Source: Schlesneria paludicola DSM 18645 (GTDB lineage Bacteria; Planctomycetota; Planctomycetia; Planctomycetales; Planctomycetaceae). Taken from it: a stretch of DNA of 64,000 nucleotides. Numbering within the stretch: position 1 is the stretch's first letter; the number at the start of each line of letters is the position of its first letter. The notes under the pieces are model-generated. The model saw only the letters and a list, made by a program, of their open reading frames with translations. It had not been told where the DNA came from and made no database searches. Location: assembly GCA_945876035.1 (NCBI GenBank), contig CAMCMU010000019.1:1-64000 (forward strand), in the 5' to 3' direction. Below, piece by piece: positions 9,829 through 20,386 of the stretch. A program made the translations under genes and the position numbers.

Positions 9829-12396
9829 ATGCGCAGGGCGCTGCTGTGTGCCATGGGGTTAATAACCGCTGCGGCCGTACAAGACATCGTTCTCAAAGCC
9901 GATGAAACACATGCTCGATACTTTGAGCAACTTCGGTCTCGGAGCCTGTTTTCTCTGGCCGAAGGCTACGCTATTTTCCGACTGTCGCAGTCGAACCTCT
10001 CCCCGTCTCTTCAGACGGAACTGACGGTCGAGTTGTCGCGAACGCTTGCCGAGCACGCCTGTTTTTTGCCCGAAGATCAACAGCAGGAGTTTTGGAGGCG
10101 CGCTCGGGCAACTGTTGACGACAGACGCACAAAAGACGAGACAAGTCCGGAGGTCCCGTTACTCGCGATTCAATCCGCAATGGTCACCGTTTGCGAGGTG
10201 GAATGGCTGAAGATCGAATGTGAATTGCAGCCTCTCAATGAACAGCAGAAGAGTCGCACTCAGGCCGCATGTGCCACTGCGATCCAACAACTCCAAGAGT
10301 CCGAAGGTTTGCTGGGCAGTTCTCCGCGACTGAATTCAAACACCCTGGGTCGAACGCAGGGACGGCCGTCGTCCTACGAAATCGGTGCACAGTTGCATCG
10401 TGTTCGATTTCACGTGGCTTTGATGTTACGAGTTCGTGCCGAACTCTTCCCGGCCATGACTCGTGATCGGCAGAGCGATGTGATCGAGGCCGAACGATTG
10501 CTTCGCAAGCTGATTAGTGTTGCGGATGAGCCCTTGCGGTCTCTGGCCAAGATCCATTTGGCGGCCTGTTCGCGCCTCGCGGGGAGTTTGGAACGGGCAC
10601 AACAAATGCTTACCGATGTCGACAAAACCAATCCGCAAGCAAGCGACGAAGTCCGTGACACATTGGTTGAAGAACAGGTCAGGCTACTTTTGAGCCGCGA
10701 TCGTGGACCGGATGCCGTCGAGTTGATCGTTAAAACACGCTCGCAACGCAAAAGTCTGAGTGGCGCATTATGGTACCTTCAGATTCAATCACTGCGTGCC
10801 ATACGAGAAAAGACACTGGAGCAGTTGGACGACACATTGTCGTCAGAGATTTCTGAGAATGCCGAAATCACGCTGCAACGTTGCGAGGATCAAGTCGGAG
10901 GATTCTGGAGCCGCCGCTGTCGAGAATTATGGCGATCCATTATCGCGGCAGACAAGCTGGGCCCGGAACTCGATACGCTGTTACAAATCGCCCGTTCCGA
11001 GTTTTTATCGGGTCGGATCGAGTCGGCGTTGGAAAAGTACGCGCATGCCGAAAAAATGGCAACTGCCTCGAATCACATCGATCTTGCCATGGACTCCGGA
11101 TATACGAAATCTTCAATCTTATTGCAGTCCAAGCGGTATCAGTCAGCGGCGGAGGAGTTCCTTCGACTGTCGGACGAGTATCCAACACATTCCCGCGCTC
11201 CAGCCGCTCATCTCAACGGCGTTTACAGTCTCGGTCGTTTGTACCAAGAGGCGAATTCTGATGATCGACGCGTTGCTTACAGCCGAGCAATCGATCGACA
11301 CATCGAATTATACGCCAGCGATGTGACGATCGATGACGCGCGGTTTTTTAAGGCAATTCTTGAGGAGCAGCAAAGTCGGTTTTCGTCAGCCGTGTCACAC
11401 TATCGACAGATCGCCAAGGGCCATGCCCGTTCTGACGAAGCGTACTGCGGTGCGGCTCGATGTTTTGAAGCCATGCTCAAGGGACTGCGTGCCGACAACA
11501 AAAACACGACACAGTTGATGCGAGATGCCGTGGAAACGTTGTCGCCTTTTTTGAAAACGGCGGAGAAGTATGAAGTCGAATGGACGGCTCCTGTCGCCGA
11601 AGTTGCTTTACAGCTATCGTCGTTTTTGCTGCAGACGGAACCGCTACAACTCGAGCAGACACAGGCATGGATCGATTCCGCCATGGCGAGGGCGAAGCGA
11701 GTTTCCCACGAAGATCCAGAATTAGAACGCTGGAAGAGGATTGGGCAATGGGCGTTAGTTCTGCGAGTCGTCTGGTTGTCCGAAAGCGGCCAAACGATTG
11801 CTTCAGAGCAACAATTGAAATCACTCGATGCAGCCACGCCACGCGATCTGCTGAACGTTGTTGAACAGTTTGCGCCCTATCTGGAATCCACGGACCGACA
11901 ACGTCGGAGGAGATTCGCCGACTTGCAATCATGGGTCGCGGAACGGCTGAACCAGCAACGCAATTTGCTCACGGCCACGGACCAACAGTCCGTAGATCAG
12001 TATCTGGGCTTCGCTGCTCTGGCAAGCGAACAACCCCTGAAGGCCCTGGCCGTGCTCAAGCCGTTGTCAGAGCAATCTCCAACAAACGTCCGTCTTCAAA
12101 CACAAATTGGCTCCGCAGTCGAAGCCTTCGACGATTTTGAATGTCTGACGTTTTCCAAACAATGTTGGCGGAGAGCGGAGAGATCCACGAAACCGGGATC
12201 GGTCGAATGGTTGTCCGCTCGGCTCGGAGTCCTTCGTGTCACCATCAATCTCCAACAACTCGACGAAGCGAGAAAGTTATACGACGTTACTCAGTTGCTT
12301 TATCCCGATCTGGGTAATCCCGAATTGCGGTTGCAGTTTCTGGAACTGCAACGACAACTGAAATCCGGGGGAGCCCCGAGTGGCACTCGCGATTGA
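9829..12396 (+). CDS. Exported helical-repeat (TPR-like) protein
   Basis: About 855 residues from the ATG at 9829. The frame is open to 9619, but this ATG gives a signal-like N-terminus (RRALLCAMGLITAAAV) and removes an atypical arginine-rich stretch. The rest is almost entirely helical and shows tetratricopeptide-like spacing: SGRIESALEKYAHAEKMA, then a helix ending SKRYQSAAEEFLRLSDEYP, then RFSSAVSHYRQIAKG. TPR solenoids usually act as scaffolds for protein partners; none can be named. Located between an ABC permease and a cluster of exported proteins, probably facing the periplasm. Confidence 0.65.
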   Translation: MRRALLCAMGLITAAAVQDIVLKADETHARYFEQLRSRSLFSLAEGYAIFRLSQSNLSPSLQTELTVELSRTLAEHACFLPEDQQQEFWRRARATVDDRRTKDETSPEVPLLAIQSAMVTVCEVEWLKIECELQPLNEQQKSRTQAACATAIQQLQESEGLLGSSPRLNSNTLGRTQGRPSSYEIGAQLHRVRFHVALMLRVRAELFPAMTRDRQSDVIEAERLLRKLISVADEPLRSLAKIHLAACSRLAGSLERAQQMLTDVDKTNPQASDEVRDTLVEEQVRLLLSRDRGPDAVELIVKTRSQRKSLSGALWYLQIQSLRAIREKTLEQLDDTLSSEISENAEITLQRCEDQVGGFWSRRCRELWRSIIAADKLGPELDTLLQIARSEFLSGRIESALEKYAHAEKMATASNHIDLAMDSGYTKSSILLQSKRYQSAAEEFLRLSDEYPTHSRAPAAHLNGVYSLGRLYQEANSDDRRVAYSRAIDRHIELYASDVTIDDARFFKAILEEQQSRFSSAVSHYRQIAKGHARSDEAYCGAARCFEAMLKGLRADNKNTTQLMRDAVETLSPFLKTAEKYEVEWTAPVAEVALQLSSFLLQTEPLQLEQTQAWIDSAMARAKRVSHEDPELERWKRIGQWALVLRVVWLSESGQTIASEQQLKSLDAATPRDLLNVVEQFAPYLESTDRQRRRRFADLQSWVAERLNQQRNLLTATDQQSVDQYLGFAALASEQPLKALAVLKPLSEQSPTNVRLQTQIGSAVEAFDDFECLTFSKQCWRRAERSTKPGSVEWLSARLGVLRVTINLQQLDEARKLYDVTQLLYPDLGNPELRLQFLELQRQLKSGGAPSGTRD

Positions 12397-12469
12397 CCTT
12401 GCACCGGACGCCGAGGAATTGGTCGAGATACGTATTCAGGCCGTGCCTCAACGATCACATGATCTCGAC

Positions 12470-13333
12470 TTAAAATCCGGCGTCAATAATGACATCCACG
12501 ACCCCAGTGGTTTGAACCACTCGTCGAAGGCGAGACCAACCAGTGGCTCGATTTTGCGGTTGTGAACGTGATGCTTCCGGGGCGTTGTTCAATGGGGTCG
12601 GTGCTTCCGGGAGGATTGTTGCCGGAGCTAGTGGAACGTCAGTCTCTTCAGAATTTTCCGTGCGATTCATCGAGCCTCCCTGAGGGGAGGTGATTTCGGA
12701 TCCGGGAGCGATCTGGTACTCCATGGCACCATATCGACAGGCACCGTGATAACAATCGCAGGGTGAGTTGTAAGGCGGGGCGACGATGTGCCACTGTGCA
12801 GGAACCGGACGTTTTGGCACCATATTAGGATTGGGTTGCCAGTACGGAACATGCTGATAAGTGAACCCTAGTTGGGTTGTATCGGTAGGCTGGTACACCA
12901 TCGGGTAGCCGCCGGCCAATCCCCCGCCTGGTTGTCCGTACCATTGCTGGGGATAATAGGATTTGTACTCGACGCCTCGGCGATGAAGTGGATATTTCGC
13001 AGGTGGCGAATAGCCATAGTCGGGAGACTTTGTCCCGTAGTGCTCCTGAAACAATCCATCGCAGAGGTGGCCTCGGCATCGCCTGTCCGGGCAATTGCCG
13101 GTATCGCATTGTTCTTGATACTCAATTCCACTGCCTTGAGATTCGGAAACTTGTTGATCTCCTGAAAATCGCGGGTTGCGGAACGATGCCGGATGCGCCG
13201 TCGTTCGTGGCCTGGAATCTGAAATGCGCACCATTCCCGGCGCGGCTGTCTCCTGTGCCCCAGCCAGAGGCATCAGCGTTGACAACACAACGATTGAAGC
13301 GGTTAACGTCAAATTCAGTTTCAATGAGATCAT
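12470..13333 (-). CDS. Secreted protein rich in Pro, Tyr, Gln and Gly
   Basis: 287 residues with a clear signal peptide (ISLKLNLTLTASIVVLSTLM, cleavage probably after PLAGAQ). The mature part is low in hydrophobic residues and rich in Y, P, Q and G, with scattered Cys pairs (CDTGNCPDRRCRGHLC and CDCYHGAC) that suggest disulfides. It is the last of four minus-strand genes for small exported proteins (15550 to 12470), each separated by about 90-140 bases. Similar Tyr/Pro-rich exported proteins are common in planctomycetes and are often guessed to be envelope or extracellular matrix components; no function is established. Confidence 0.7.
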   Translation of the reverse strand: MISLKLNLTLTASIVVLSTLMPLAGAQETAAPGMVRISDSRPRTTAHPASFRNPRFSGDQQVSESQGSGIEYQEQCDTGNCPDRRCRGHLCDGLFQEHYGTKSPDYGYSPPAKYPLHRRGVEYKSYYPQQWYGQPGGGLAGGYPMVYQPTDTTQLGFTYQHVPYWQPNPNMVPKRPVPAQWHIVAPPYNSPCDCYHGACRYGAMEYQIAPGSEITSPQGGSMNRTENSEETDVPLAPATILPEAPTPLNNAPEASRSQPQNRATGWSRLRRVVQTTGVVDVIIDAGF

Positions 13334-13426
13334 TTCTTCTGTCCTTCAAACGCGAGAGCCAACATGTTTGCAATTTCTAAACCAGAAATAAGACCACCAC
13401 TGTTTTTTAAGGATCTGGATCGAGTG

Positions 13427-14311
13427 CTAGTAGGCGGGATGCGAAATGGGAGTCAATCGGCTCGAGGGAATTCCCACACCATAGTTGAACGAGTGGCCCA
13501 CGACGGGAGCGAGTGGAACGGCCATTGGAGCACCGTAGCCTTGAGCCGCCCAAATTTCGCCGTCGCGTTGGTCGAAATAGTGCGGATCCTGTGGATAGAC
13601 TCGGGAGTATTTTCCGACTAACGGCACGCCGGCACCGCCTGCACCCGAAGGAATGAAGTAGCCGAACTTACTCCGAAGATAGCAGCACATCGCCTGCCCC
13701 GTCTGATTGTGGTTACACAGGCCCGGCTGACATCGCATCGAATGGCATCGTTGTTCCCTCATTGACGGACAGTGACGAGAAAAACGCTGACGGCAGTCAG
13801 CTTGGAAATAGTCTTCGGTCGCCGCCTGTCCGACTGTGGTCTCTGAGCGTCTGTCCAAAACCGGGTCATTTTGAACAACCGCAAAACCTTCCGAATGGTC
13901 TTCGGTCGTTACTGCTTGAATGATCGTAGCGGCGGGTTTCGTTTTTGGAATTGGTGCAGCTTGAGCGACCGTAGCGGCGGGCTTCCTTTTTGGAATTGGT
14001 GTAGCTTGAGCGACCGTAGCGGCGGGCTTCGTTTCAAAATGGCTACCGCCATAACCCACCATCACGACACGCCCCTCCTCAGCCGGATGAAGTGAGGTTC
14101 GCAACACCGGATTCGTCAGGGGATTGCTTTTTGGAGCGGGTTTCCTAGATCGCGGCGATTGTTGAACTGCGGTAACGATGTTCCTCTGACCGCTGACCCT
14201 GACGGTGCTCGGAGTTTCGTCGGCCCCAGTTGCTGGCCCGGCCCCTAGTCCCAATCCCATGGCGATTGATGCCTGAACAAATTTGCAGAAAATTGGCTTC
14301 ATAATTTGCAA
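13427..14311 (-). CDS. Secreted protein with 15-residue tandem repeats
   Basis: 294 residues from ATG 14311 (a second ATG, at 14302, is equally good). The signal peptide ends near GLGAGPATGAD. Residues of about 93-130 contain 2.7 copies of a 15-residue unit of the form KPAATVAQATPIPKR, visible as 45-bp DNA repeats at about 13918-14033. The second half is Cys-rich (CRQRFSRHCPSMREQRCHSM) and then Gly/Pro/Tyr-rich. It shares overall style with its neighbours at 12470 and 14930, suggesting a common envelope location. Function unknown. Confidence 0.7.
   Translation of the reverse strand: MQIMKPIFCKFVQASIAMGLGLGAGPATGADETPSTVRVSGQRNIVTAVQQSPRSRKPAPKSNPLTNPVLRTSLHPAEEGRVVMVGYGGSHFETKPAATVAQATPIPKRKPAATVAQAAPIPKTKPAATIIQAVTTEDHSEGFAVVQNDPVLDRRSETTVGQAATEDYFQADCRQRFSRHCPSMREQRCHSMRCQPGLCNHNQTGQAMCCYLRSKFGYFIPSGAGGAGVPLVGKYSRVYPQDPHYFDQRDGEIWAAQGYGAPMAVPLAPVVGHSFNYGVGIPSSRLTPISHPAY
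13918..14033 (-). repeat. 45-bp tandem coding repeat, 2.7 copies
   Basis: Three near-identical blocks centred on GACCGTAGCGGCGGGCTTC (plus-strand reading) encode KPAATV-type units. The two 5'-most copies in the gene differ at only a few bases, so the expansion looks recent. Confidence 0.8.
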
Positions 14312-14453
14312 CCTCCCTTAGACGCCGATCGACGGCGGAACTCGTCTCAATTCGATACTCCCCGTTGGGAATGTTCCCAGACGAGTGACTGCGGTTGATT
14401 GTGACAGCGGAGTATTCGCCTTTCCGCATCCTGAAAACACGAACACTAAACCT

Positions 14454-14798
14454 TCACCAACAAACGCGGCCAGGTGGTCGCTCGTGTATCGCCGGTCCGA
14501 CACCACGGATATAGTAATGCCAAGCCTCTTTCTGGAGGCTCAGCGACTGCGTTGCTGCATGCAGGCGCCCACCGAGGCGGCGTTCGTCCCACTGATGTGT
14601 TCGCCAGTTTTTCGCTTCCCGGTTCGATAGTTCCTCATTGTTTTGAGTCGTTCCATAGCGGAGTTCTTGTCGAACAAGTTCCACGGGAATCCGAGGCACG
14701 GTTGACCTCGGTTCACCGCTATCAACTTTGGGCAAAACAGACGTCCCGTGCGTCAGAAGCAGCAGCGTCCACAAGACGTTTCGTTGAAAACTCAACAC
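14454..14798 (-). CDS. Small putative exported protein
   Basis: 114 residues starting with GTG at 14798, preceded by an AAAGGT ribosome site. The N-terminus (LSFQRNVLWTLLLLTHGTSV) could be a signal peptide. The rest is polar, with no recognised domain. Support comes mainly from its place in a run of four same-strand genes for exported proteins and from the ribosome site; it could also be a non-coding frame. Confidence 0.45.
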   Translation of the reverse strand: MLSFQRNVLWTLLLLTHGTSVLPKVDSGEPRSTVPRIPVELVRQELRYGTTQNNEELSNREAKNWRTHQWDERRLGGRLHAATQSLSLQKEAWHYYIRGVGPAIHERPPGRVCW

Positions 14799-14929
14799 TG
14801 ATTTTACCTTTTTAAAATTTCAGCCGATGCGATCCGCCTGAAGAGATCACGTCTCACAGCATCAACCGTCCTACGCAAGGCATCGGCTTGGCCGTGATCG
14901 TCACACATCCCCCGATCGGAAATCGAAAG

Positions 14930-15550
14930 TCAGTATCCACGTCCGCCAAAATGGGATGTCATCGGCGGATGCCAAGCCCCGTGCAGCAAGCCTGGATATT
15001 GAGAGCGATATTTCACCTGAACTTGAGTTCCTTGGAGTTCCCAATGCTCGTGAGAACGTACGCCAAAAGGTGTCACGATCCATTTCCCTTTCACGCGGTG
15101 ATAGAAGGGGGGGTAAATTGCTCGATACGTATGGGGATACAGCATCTCGTGCGGTGCAAATGCTTGATTGGTGATCATTGTCGAACCGGTCCAGCTTGGA
15201 ATGTTGGGTCGCGGTGACGGGTAGAGTGGTGCGTTGAGTTGAGGGTAGCCCGCTTGTAGCGGAGCGGCCGGGGGTGCGGAGTTGCTGCCGGCCACGTGCC
15301 TTGGTTGAACGGGCGAAATCGGGAGTGCTTCGCTTTGAGAGATGACGGCGGGTGCGGTGTTGTAAGAGGAGTCCCCGGCCACCAATATTGGGCCCTCTCG
15401 AACAATGGTCTCTTCTTCAACGCCAGTGGCTGAAGCTACGAACGCAAAACCGGATGAATCCGCTTCGAGCTCAGCGGCTCGGGATGTCGGCAGCATTAAT
15501 GCGGTTAAGACAACGCAACACGAGGCCGCTAAAACTTTGTACCGTTTCAT
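14930..15550 (-). CDS. Secreted protein of the Tyr/Pro-rich planctomycete type
   Basis: 206 residues with a textbook signal peptide (KRYKVLAASCCVVLTALMLP, cut after TSRA). The middle is Pro/Ala-rich; the C-terminal 80 residues are Tyr/His/Trp-rich (LYPHTYRAIYPPFYHRVKGK, then TPFGVRSHEHWELQGTQVQV), conserved-looking and probably folded. It is the first gene of the four-gene minus-strand array and has a strong GGAGGGA ribosome site. Function unknown; exported location is confident. Confidence 0.75.
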   Translation of the reverse strand: MKRYKVLAASCCVVLTALMLPTSRAAELEADSSGFAFVASATGVEEETIVREGPILVAGDSSYNTAPAVISQSEALPISPVQPRHVAGSNSAPPAAPLQAGYPQLNAPLYPSPRPNIPSWTGSTMITNQAFAPHEMLYPHTYRAIYPPFYHRVKGKWIVTPFGVRSHEHWELQGTQVQVKYRSQYPGLLHGAWHPPMTSHFGGRGY

Positions 15551-15983
15551 TTGATCCCTCCCTGGATTCCGCTCGGCTGTTCGCGATAAGGTTAGAGTCC
15601 ACTTCTAATCTTGCCCTCCGTCGCACCGGCTAATGAAGGTTTCGGCTAAAAAGGTCTGTTTGGATGAGTCATTCGATGTGCCTCTGGACGTATGTCTTGT
15701 TTTTGTTAAGTATTTGTTGTGTAAAGGCTTAAGGTTGGTTGAAAATTTTCTGCAAACCGTGTAAACGGTAGCTTTGCCAAAGTTTTCGGAACCTGCAAAG
15801 TCTCCGTATGTTGACGAGTCGAATTACTTCGCTGTCTCCTTGGATAGGAAAAGTGACATTGGACTTGGTACAGACGAGCCGTAGTAATATTTGGTAAACG
15901 GACAAAAGCAAATTTGAGGGATCTGTGATGCGGACTCTCAATGGCCAATCGAATCAGTCATACAAAAAATCTGGGAGGCCGCG
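15551..15983. other. Divergent promoter region
   Basis: About 430 bases between the leftward exported-protein array and the rightward topoisomerase operon. An AT-rich core lies at about 15690-15760. It contains a short inverted repeat, ACCGT-GTAA-ACGGT (about 15758-15771), which could be a binding site. No gene seen. Confidence 0.5.
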
Positions 15984-18365
15984 TTGGCGAAGCACAAATC
16001 AGGTATGACCGGTGCCAAGAGCACTCGTGGAGATATGGAAGATCGAATCAAATATGTGCCGCTGGGTCAGGAGACACGCCGTCGATATCTCAACTATGCA
16101 ATGTCCGTCATTTCCTCACGGGCCTTGCCCGATGTCCGAGACGGATTAAAGCCCGTTCAACGCCGAATTCTTTACGTTATGTTTGAAGGCCTTCGGCTGA
16201 CGGCCGACAGCAAGCCCTATAAGTGCGCAAAAATTGCCGGTGATACCAGCGGTGATTATCATCCCCATGGCCCGTCGGCGATTTATGACGCTTTGGTCCG
16301 GATGGCGCAGGACTTCACGTTGCGATATCCGCTGATTCATCCACAGGGCAATTTTGGCTCGATCATGGGTCTGCCGGCAGCGGCGGATCGATACACGGAG
16401 GCTCGGCTGACAGCGGTTTCCGAACAGTTGATGACGGAACTCCGATACCAAACAGTGGACATGCGTCCTAATTACGATGGTCGAAAAAATGAGCCTGTCG
16501 TGCTGCCTGCCCAGTTCCCCAATCTGCTCGTCAATGGAGCAACCGGAATCGCAGTCGGCATGGCCACCAACATTCCTCCGCATAATCTCGGTGAGGTCAT
16601 CGCCGCGTGTGTGCATCTCATCGAGAATCCGGAGTCCAAAACTCACGACCTGTTAAAATATATCAAGGGCCCCGACTTTCCATTGGGAGGGCGGCTGGTC
16701 ACAGATCGCAAGGAACTGCGAACGATCTACGAAAACGGTCGCGGCAGCATGAAGGTCAGGAGTGAATGGCGGCTGGACAAAGATCGTCAGGGAGTCATCG
16801 AGAATAGGATTGTCATTTATTCGCTCCCTTACGGAGTGGATTCCGGACCGGTTGCTGCCGAAATCGGTGCCATCGTGAATAGTAAAAAGATTCCTCAGCT
16901 GATTGATTCCAACGACGAAACCGACGACAAAAATGGACTGCGGGTTGTGTTGGAACTCCGGCCGGGATCGGATCCGGAAAAGGTGATGGCTTATCTCTAT
17001 AAGCACACGGCCTTGGAGCAGAACTTTGCCTATAATCCGACCTGTCTCGTGCCAGACGACGCCAATATTCTCGGTCCCGCGCGACTCAGTTTGGTCGATA
17101 TGATCCGGCACTTCCTCGCCTTCCGGCTGAAGACGGTTCGACGCCGATTAGATTTTCAACTGCGGCAGCACGAACAGCGAATTCATCTCTTGGACGGTTT
17201 TGCTGTCCTCTTCAATGATCTTGACCGGGCTCTCCAAATCATCCGATCTAGCAGCGGAAAGAGAGACGCGGCCGATCGACTGATGCATGCCTTTCCGCTG
17301 GATGAAGAGCAGACGATGGCAATACTGGAGCTGCAGCTCTATCGACTGTCTTCTTTGGAAATCAATACCATTCTAGCGGATTTGGGGGATCAGCAGCAGC
17401 AGGCTGAGCGGATTCGGAAATTGCTCGCCAGTGAGAAAAAACTCTGGAATCTCGTGCAAACAGAGTTAGGAGTGTTTGCTCAACAGCACTCGAACAAACG
17501 CCGAACTGCGATTGGCAGCAGTGAGGAAATCGTGGAGTTTGATGCGTCGACTTACATTGTAAAAGAAAACACGAACGTTGTGATCACGACAGAGGGTTGG
17601 ATTAAGCGTGTTGGGCGATTGCAAAGTGTTGCGACGACACGCGTTCGCGAAGGAGATTCTGTTCTCGATGTCATACCGGGGAGTACGACCGATGCGGTCA
17701 TCTTTTTTGCCTCCGATGGAATTGCCTATACACTGGGGATTTCCGAGATCTCACCTTCTTCGGGTTACGGAGAGCCAATCTCAAAGCATGTGAAGCTCGG
17801 TGATGGAATCAGCATTGTGGCTTCGATCACGACGGATCAACGGTTCACGCCCGTTGATGAGGATCCCGGTGGTGAATTGCCCTCGACTCCCTACTTCTTG
17901 GCGCTGACGTTGCGCGGCCAGATCATGCGTTTGCCGCTGTCGTCATTTCGCGTCCCCTCGACCAAGTCTGGACGAAAGTACTGTCGTTTGTCTGGTGCTG
18001 ATCGAGTTGTTTGGGTGGAACTGGTGCGCGCCGCGACGTCGATTTTTGTCGTGACGCGTCAAGCACGTGTGACGCACTTTGCGATTGACGACGTCCCGGT
18101 ACTCTCGGGTGCCGGAAAAGGGGTTCGGGGGATCAAGTTGGTGGACTCCACCGATGAAGTTCTCGGTGCAGCACAAATGGCGAGACCCAGCGACTGTCTT
18201 CGAGTTCAGACAAGCGCTGACAAGATACTGGTGTTTGGGCAAATGAAATATGAAATCTCCGCTCGCGGTGGCAAGGGGATTCGTGCTGCACAACGTAGTA
18301 CTTTCACGGAAATTGTTCGCCCGGAGATCTCGCTCGTTGACTGGGCCGCAATGGAACAGGAATAG
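15984..18365 (+). CDS. Type IIA DNA topoisomerase subunit A (ParC/GyrA-like)
   Basis: 793 residues. This is the DNA-cleaving subunit: [20 protein letters not shown] and [19 protein letters not shown] open the winged-helix domain, and the catalytic tyrosine is Y137 in [13 protein letters not shown] at 15984 is the likely start because GGGAGG lies 5 bases upstream; ATG at 16005 and 16035 are alternatives. The C-terminal third should form the beta-pinwheel; the only GyrA-box-like motif, ARGGKG, sits near the very end rather than in the first blade. With the short B subunit next door this suggests a topoisomerase IV-type decatenase rather than the main gyrase, but gyrase cannot be excluded. Confidence 0.9.
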   Translation: MAKHKSGMTGAKSTRGDMEDRIKYVPLGQETRRRYLNYAMSVISSRALPDVRDGLKPVQRRILYVMFEGLRLTADSKPYKCAKIAGDTSGDYHPHGPSAIYDALVRMAQDFTLRYPLIHPQGNFGSIMGLPAAADRYTEARLTAVSEQLMTELRYQTVDMRPNYDGRKNEPVVLPAQFPNLLVNGATGIAVGMATNIPPHNLGEVIAACVHLIENPESKTHDLLKYIKGPDFPLGGRLVTDRKELRTIYENGRGSMKVRSEWRLDKDRQGVIENRIVIYSLPYGVDSGPVAAEIGAIVNSKKIPQLIDSNDETDDKNGLRVVLELRPGSDPEKVMAYLYKHTALEQNFAYNPTCLVPDDANILGPARLSLVDMIRHFLAFRLKTVRRRLDFQLRQHEQRIHLLDGFAVLFNDLDRALQIIRSSSGKRDAADRLMHAFPLDEEQTMAILELQLYRLSSLEINTILADLGDQQQQAERIRKLLASEKKLWNLVQTELGVFAQQHSNKRRTAIGSSEEIVEFDASTYIVKENTNVVITTEGWIKRVGRLQSVATTRVREGDSVLDVIPGSTTDAVIFFASDGIAYTLGISEISPSSGYGEPISKHVKLGDGISIVASITTDQRFTPVDEDPGGELPSTPYFLALTLRGQIMRLPLSSFRVPSTKSGRKYCRLSGADRVVWVELVRAATSIFVVTRQARVTHFAIDDVPVLSGAGKGVRGIKLVDSTDEVLGAAQMARPSDCLRVQTSADKILVFGQMKYEISARGGKGIRAAQRSTFTEIVRPEISLVDWAAMEQE

Positions 18366-18469
18366 ACGTTGTGTCGTGGTGTTGAAACGGGCATCTTTGT
18401 GCGTTGGCTGCTGACCGAAGATCGGCATTGACGTTCATGATGCGCAACATTTTTTAAAAGTCGAATTGC

Positions 18470-20386
18470 ATGTCTCATGAAGCGAAAACATATACCGCCA
18501 ACGATATCGAGGTCATGGAGGGACTCGACGCTGTCAGGCGTCGACCATCGATGTACATCGGCGGCGTCGATGTCCGGGGATTGCACCACCTACTGTGGGA
18601 AATCGTCGACAACAGTATCGACGAACACATTGTTGGGCACTGCCACGAGATTATCGTCACACTGCACAAGGATGGAGCGTCGTGTTCCGTTCAGGACGAT
18701 GGGCGGGGAATTCCGGTCGATCTGCACGCAAAAACGAAGAAGCCCGCTCTGGAAACGATTTTGACGACGCTTCACTCCGGAGGCAAATTTTCCAGCCAAG
18801 CGTATGCACGCAGTGGCGGTTTGCATGGTGTTGGTTCATCGGTGGTCAACGCCCTGTCCAAGGACATGGAGGCAACCGTCTATCGCGATGGCTTCGAGTG
18901 GTCACAGCGATACAAACGCGGGAAGCCCACGACGCCTGTAAAACAAGTGCGACCCTTTCGAGGTCGGGGGACGACGATTTTTTTTCGGCCCGATGAGGAA
19001 ATATTTTCAAAAACAACATTCCATCCTGATACGATCCGGCAGCACCTTGAGGATATTTCGTTCATCCATGCCGGGTTGAAAATTGTGTTCTTCGACGAGG
19101 CGCGTAAGGAGAGAGTCGAGTACATCCATACCGACGGCATCGCTGCCTATCTCAATAAATTGCTCACCGAAGGGCAAAAAAAGGCGACGCACGAGCAAAT
19201 GTTTTCCGTCTCTCGTGATGATGGCAATGTGAAAATTGAAGCCGTCCTTCGATGGACCGAGGCGACAGACGAAGCCATTCGCAGCTATGTCAACGGTATT
19301 CGAACTCACGGCGGCGGGACTCATGAGTCCGGATTTCGTTCCGCGATTGGCAAGGCGGTGAAAAATTATATCGACGTGCATGACATCAAATTGAAGGGCG
19401 TCACAATCGAGAGTGGCGACATTCGCGAAGGGGTGCTGGGGATTCTGTCCGTCTTTCTTTCCGAACCGATGTTTCAGGGGCAAACGAAAGAAAAATTGAA
19501 TAATCCTGAAATGACGGCAGCGGTCGAAAGCCTGATTCGTCCAGCCATGGAGACATGGCTGAGCAGTAACCCTTCCGTTGCCGATTCAATCATCGGGCGG
19601 ATTGTTCTTGCGGCGCGAGCAAGGCAAGCCAGTCGCGAGGCCGCCAGTGAAGTTCGTCGAAAAACCTCCACCACACGACGGACCAACCTTCCTGGAAAAT
19701 TACTCGATTGCCGCTCAACCGATCCGGCTGACTCAGAGTTATTCATCGTCGAAGGCCAGTCCGCGGGTGGTTCTGCCGGAATGGGTCGCGATAGTCGCTT
19801 TCAGGCGGTGCTCCCTTTGAGAGGCAAGGTCCTCAATACGGAATCTCTCGCGATTTCCAAAGTCTTGGAAAATCAGGAACTGAAGGATTTGGTCGAGACG
19901 CTTGGAACAGGGATTGGCAATAATTTTGACATCCGTCGTCTGCGATATGATCGAATCATCCTGATGATGGATGCGGATAGCGATGGTTATCACATTAGCA
20001 CGCTGTTGTTGACGTTCTTTTTTCGTCACATGCGTGAACTGATTACCAGCAGAAAACTGTTCCTTGCTCAACCGCCGCTGTACCGCATTCAAGTGGGAAC
20101 GCAAACAACCTATGTGCAGGATGACGTTCAGAAGGAAGAATTTTTGGCCACACTCCCTTTGAACCGCAAGCATGAAATTCAGCGATTCAAAGGTCTGGGT
20201 GAGATGAATGCACAACAATTAAAAGAGACAACTCTTGACCCCAAGTTACGGACTTTGCTGGCCGTGGAAATTGAGAGTCTGGTCGAGACCGACCAAACGT
20301 TTTCGCAACTCCTCGGCAAGGACCCGAGTGAGCGATACCGCATCATTATGAATGAAGCGAATCTTGTGGATGATATCGACCTCTGA
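18470..20386 (+). CDS. Type IIA DNA topoisomerase subunit B (ParE/GyrB-like)
   Basis: 638 residues, the length of ParE (GyrB of many bacteria is about 800). The GHKL ATPase is clear: VRRRPSMYIGG, EIVDNSIDEH with the magnesium-binding Asn, DDGRGIP and GLHGVGSSVVNALS. The TOPRIM metal-binding motifs are EGQSAGG and MDADSDGYH. It supplies ATP-driven strand passage to the A subunit encoded 104 bases upstream on the same strand, so the two are probably co-transcribed, in the unusual A-then-B order. The absence of the TOPRIM insert seen in some GyrB proteins again favours a ParE-like role. Confidence 0.92.
   Translation: MSHEAKTYTANDIEVMEGLDAVRRRPSMYIGGVDVRGLHHLLWEIVDNSIDEHIVGHCHEIIVTLHKDGASCSVQDDGRGIPVDLHAKTKKPALETILTTLHSGGKFSSQAYARSGGLHGVGSSVVNALSKDMEATVYRDGFEWSQRYKRGKPTTPVKQVRPFRGRGTTIFFRPDEEIFSKTTFHPDTIRQHLEDISFIHAGLKIVFFDEARKERVEYIHTDGIAAYLNKLLTEGQKKATHEQMFSVSRDDGNVKIEAVLRWTEATDEAIRSYVNGIRTHGGGTHESGFRSAIGKAVKNYIDVHDIKLKGVTIESGDIREGVLGILSVFLSEPMFQGQTKEKLNNPEMTAAVESLIRPAMETWLSSNPSVADSIIGRIVLAARARQASREAASEVRRKTSTTRRTNLPGKLLDCRSTDPADSELFIVEGQSAGGSAGMGRDSRFQAVLPLRGKVLNTESLAISKVLENQELKDLVETLGTGIGNNFDIRRLRYDRIILMMDADSDGYHISTLLLTFFFRHMRELITSRKLFLAQPPLYRIQVGTQTTYVQDDVQKEEFLATLPLNRKHEIQRFKGLGEMNAQQLKETTLDPKLRTLLAVEIESLVETDQTFSQLLGKDPSERYRIIMNEANLVDDIDL

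Noticed and set aside
15551-15983. Possible replication origin (AT-rich, next to topoisomerase genes)
   Set aside because: No cluster of DnaA boxes could be seen by eye and neither dnaA nor dnaN is present.
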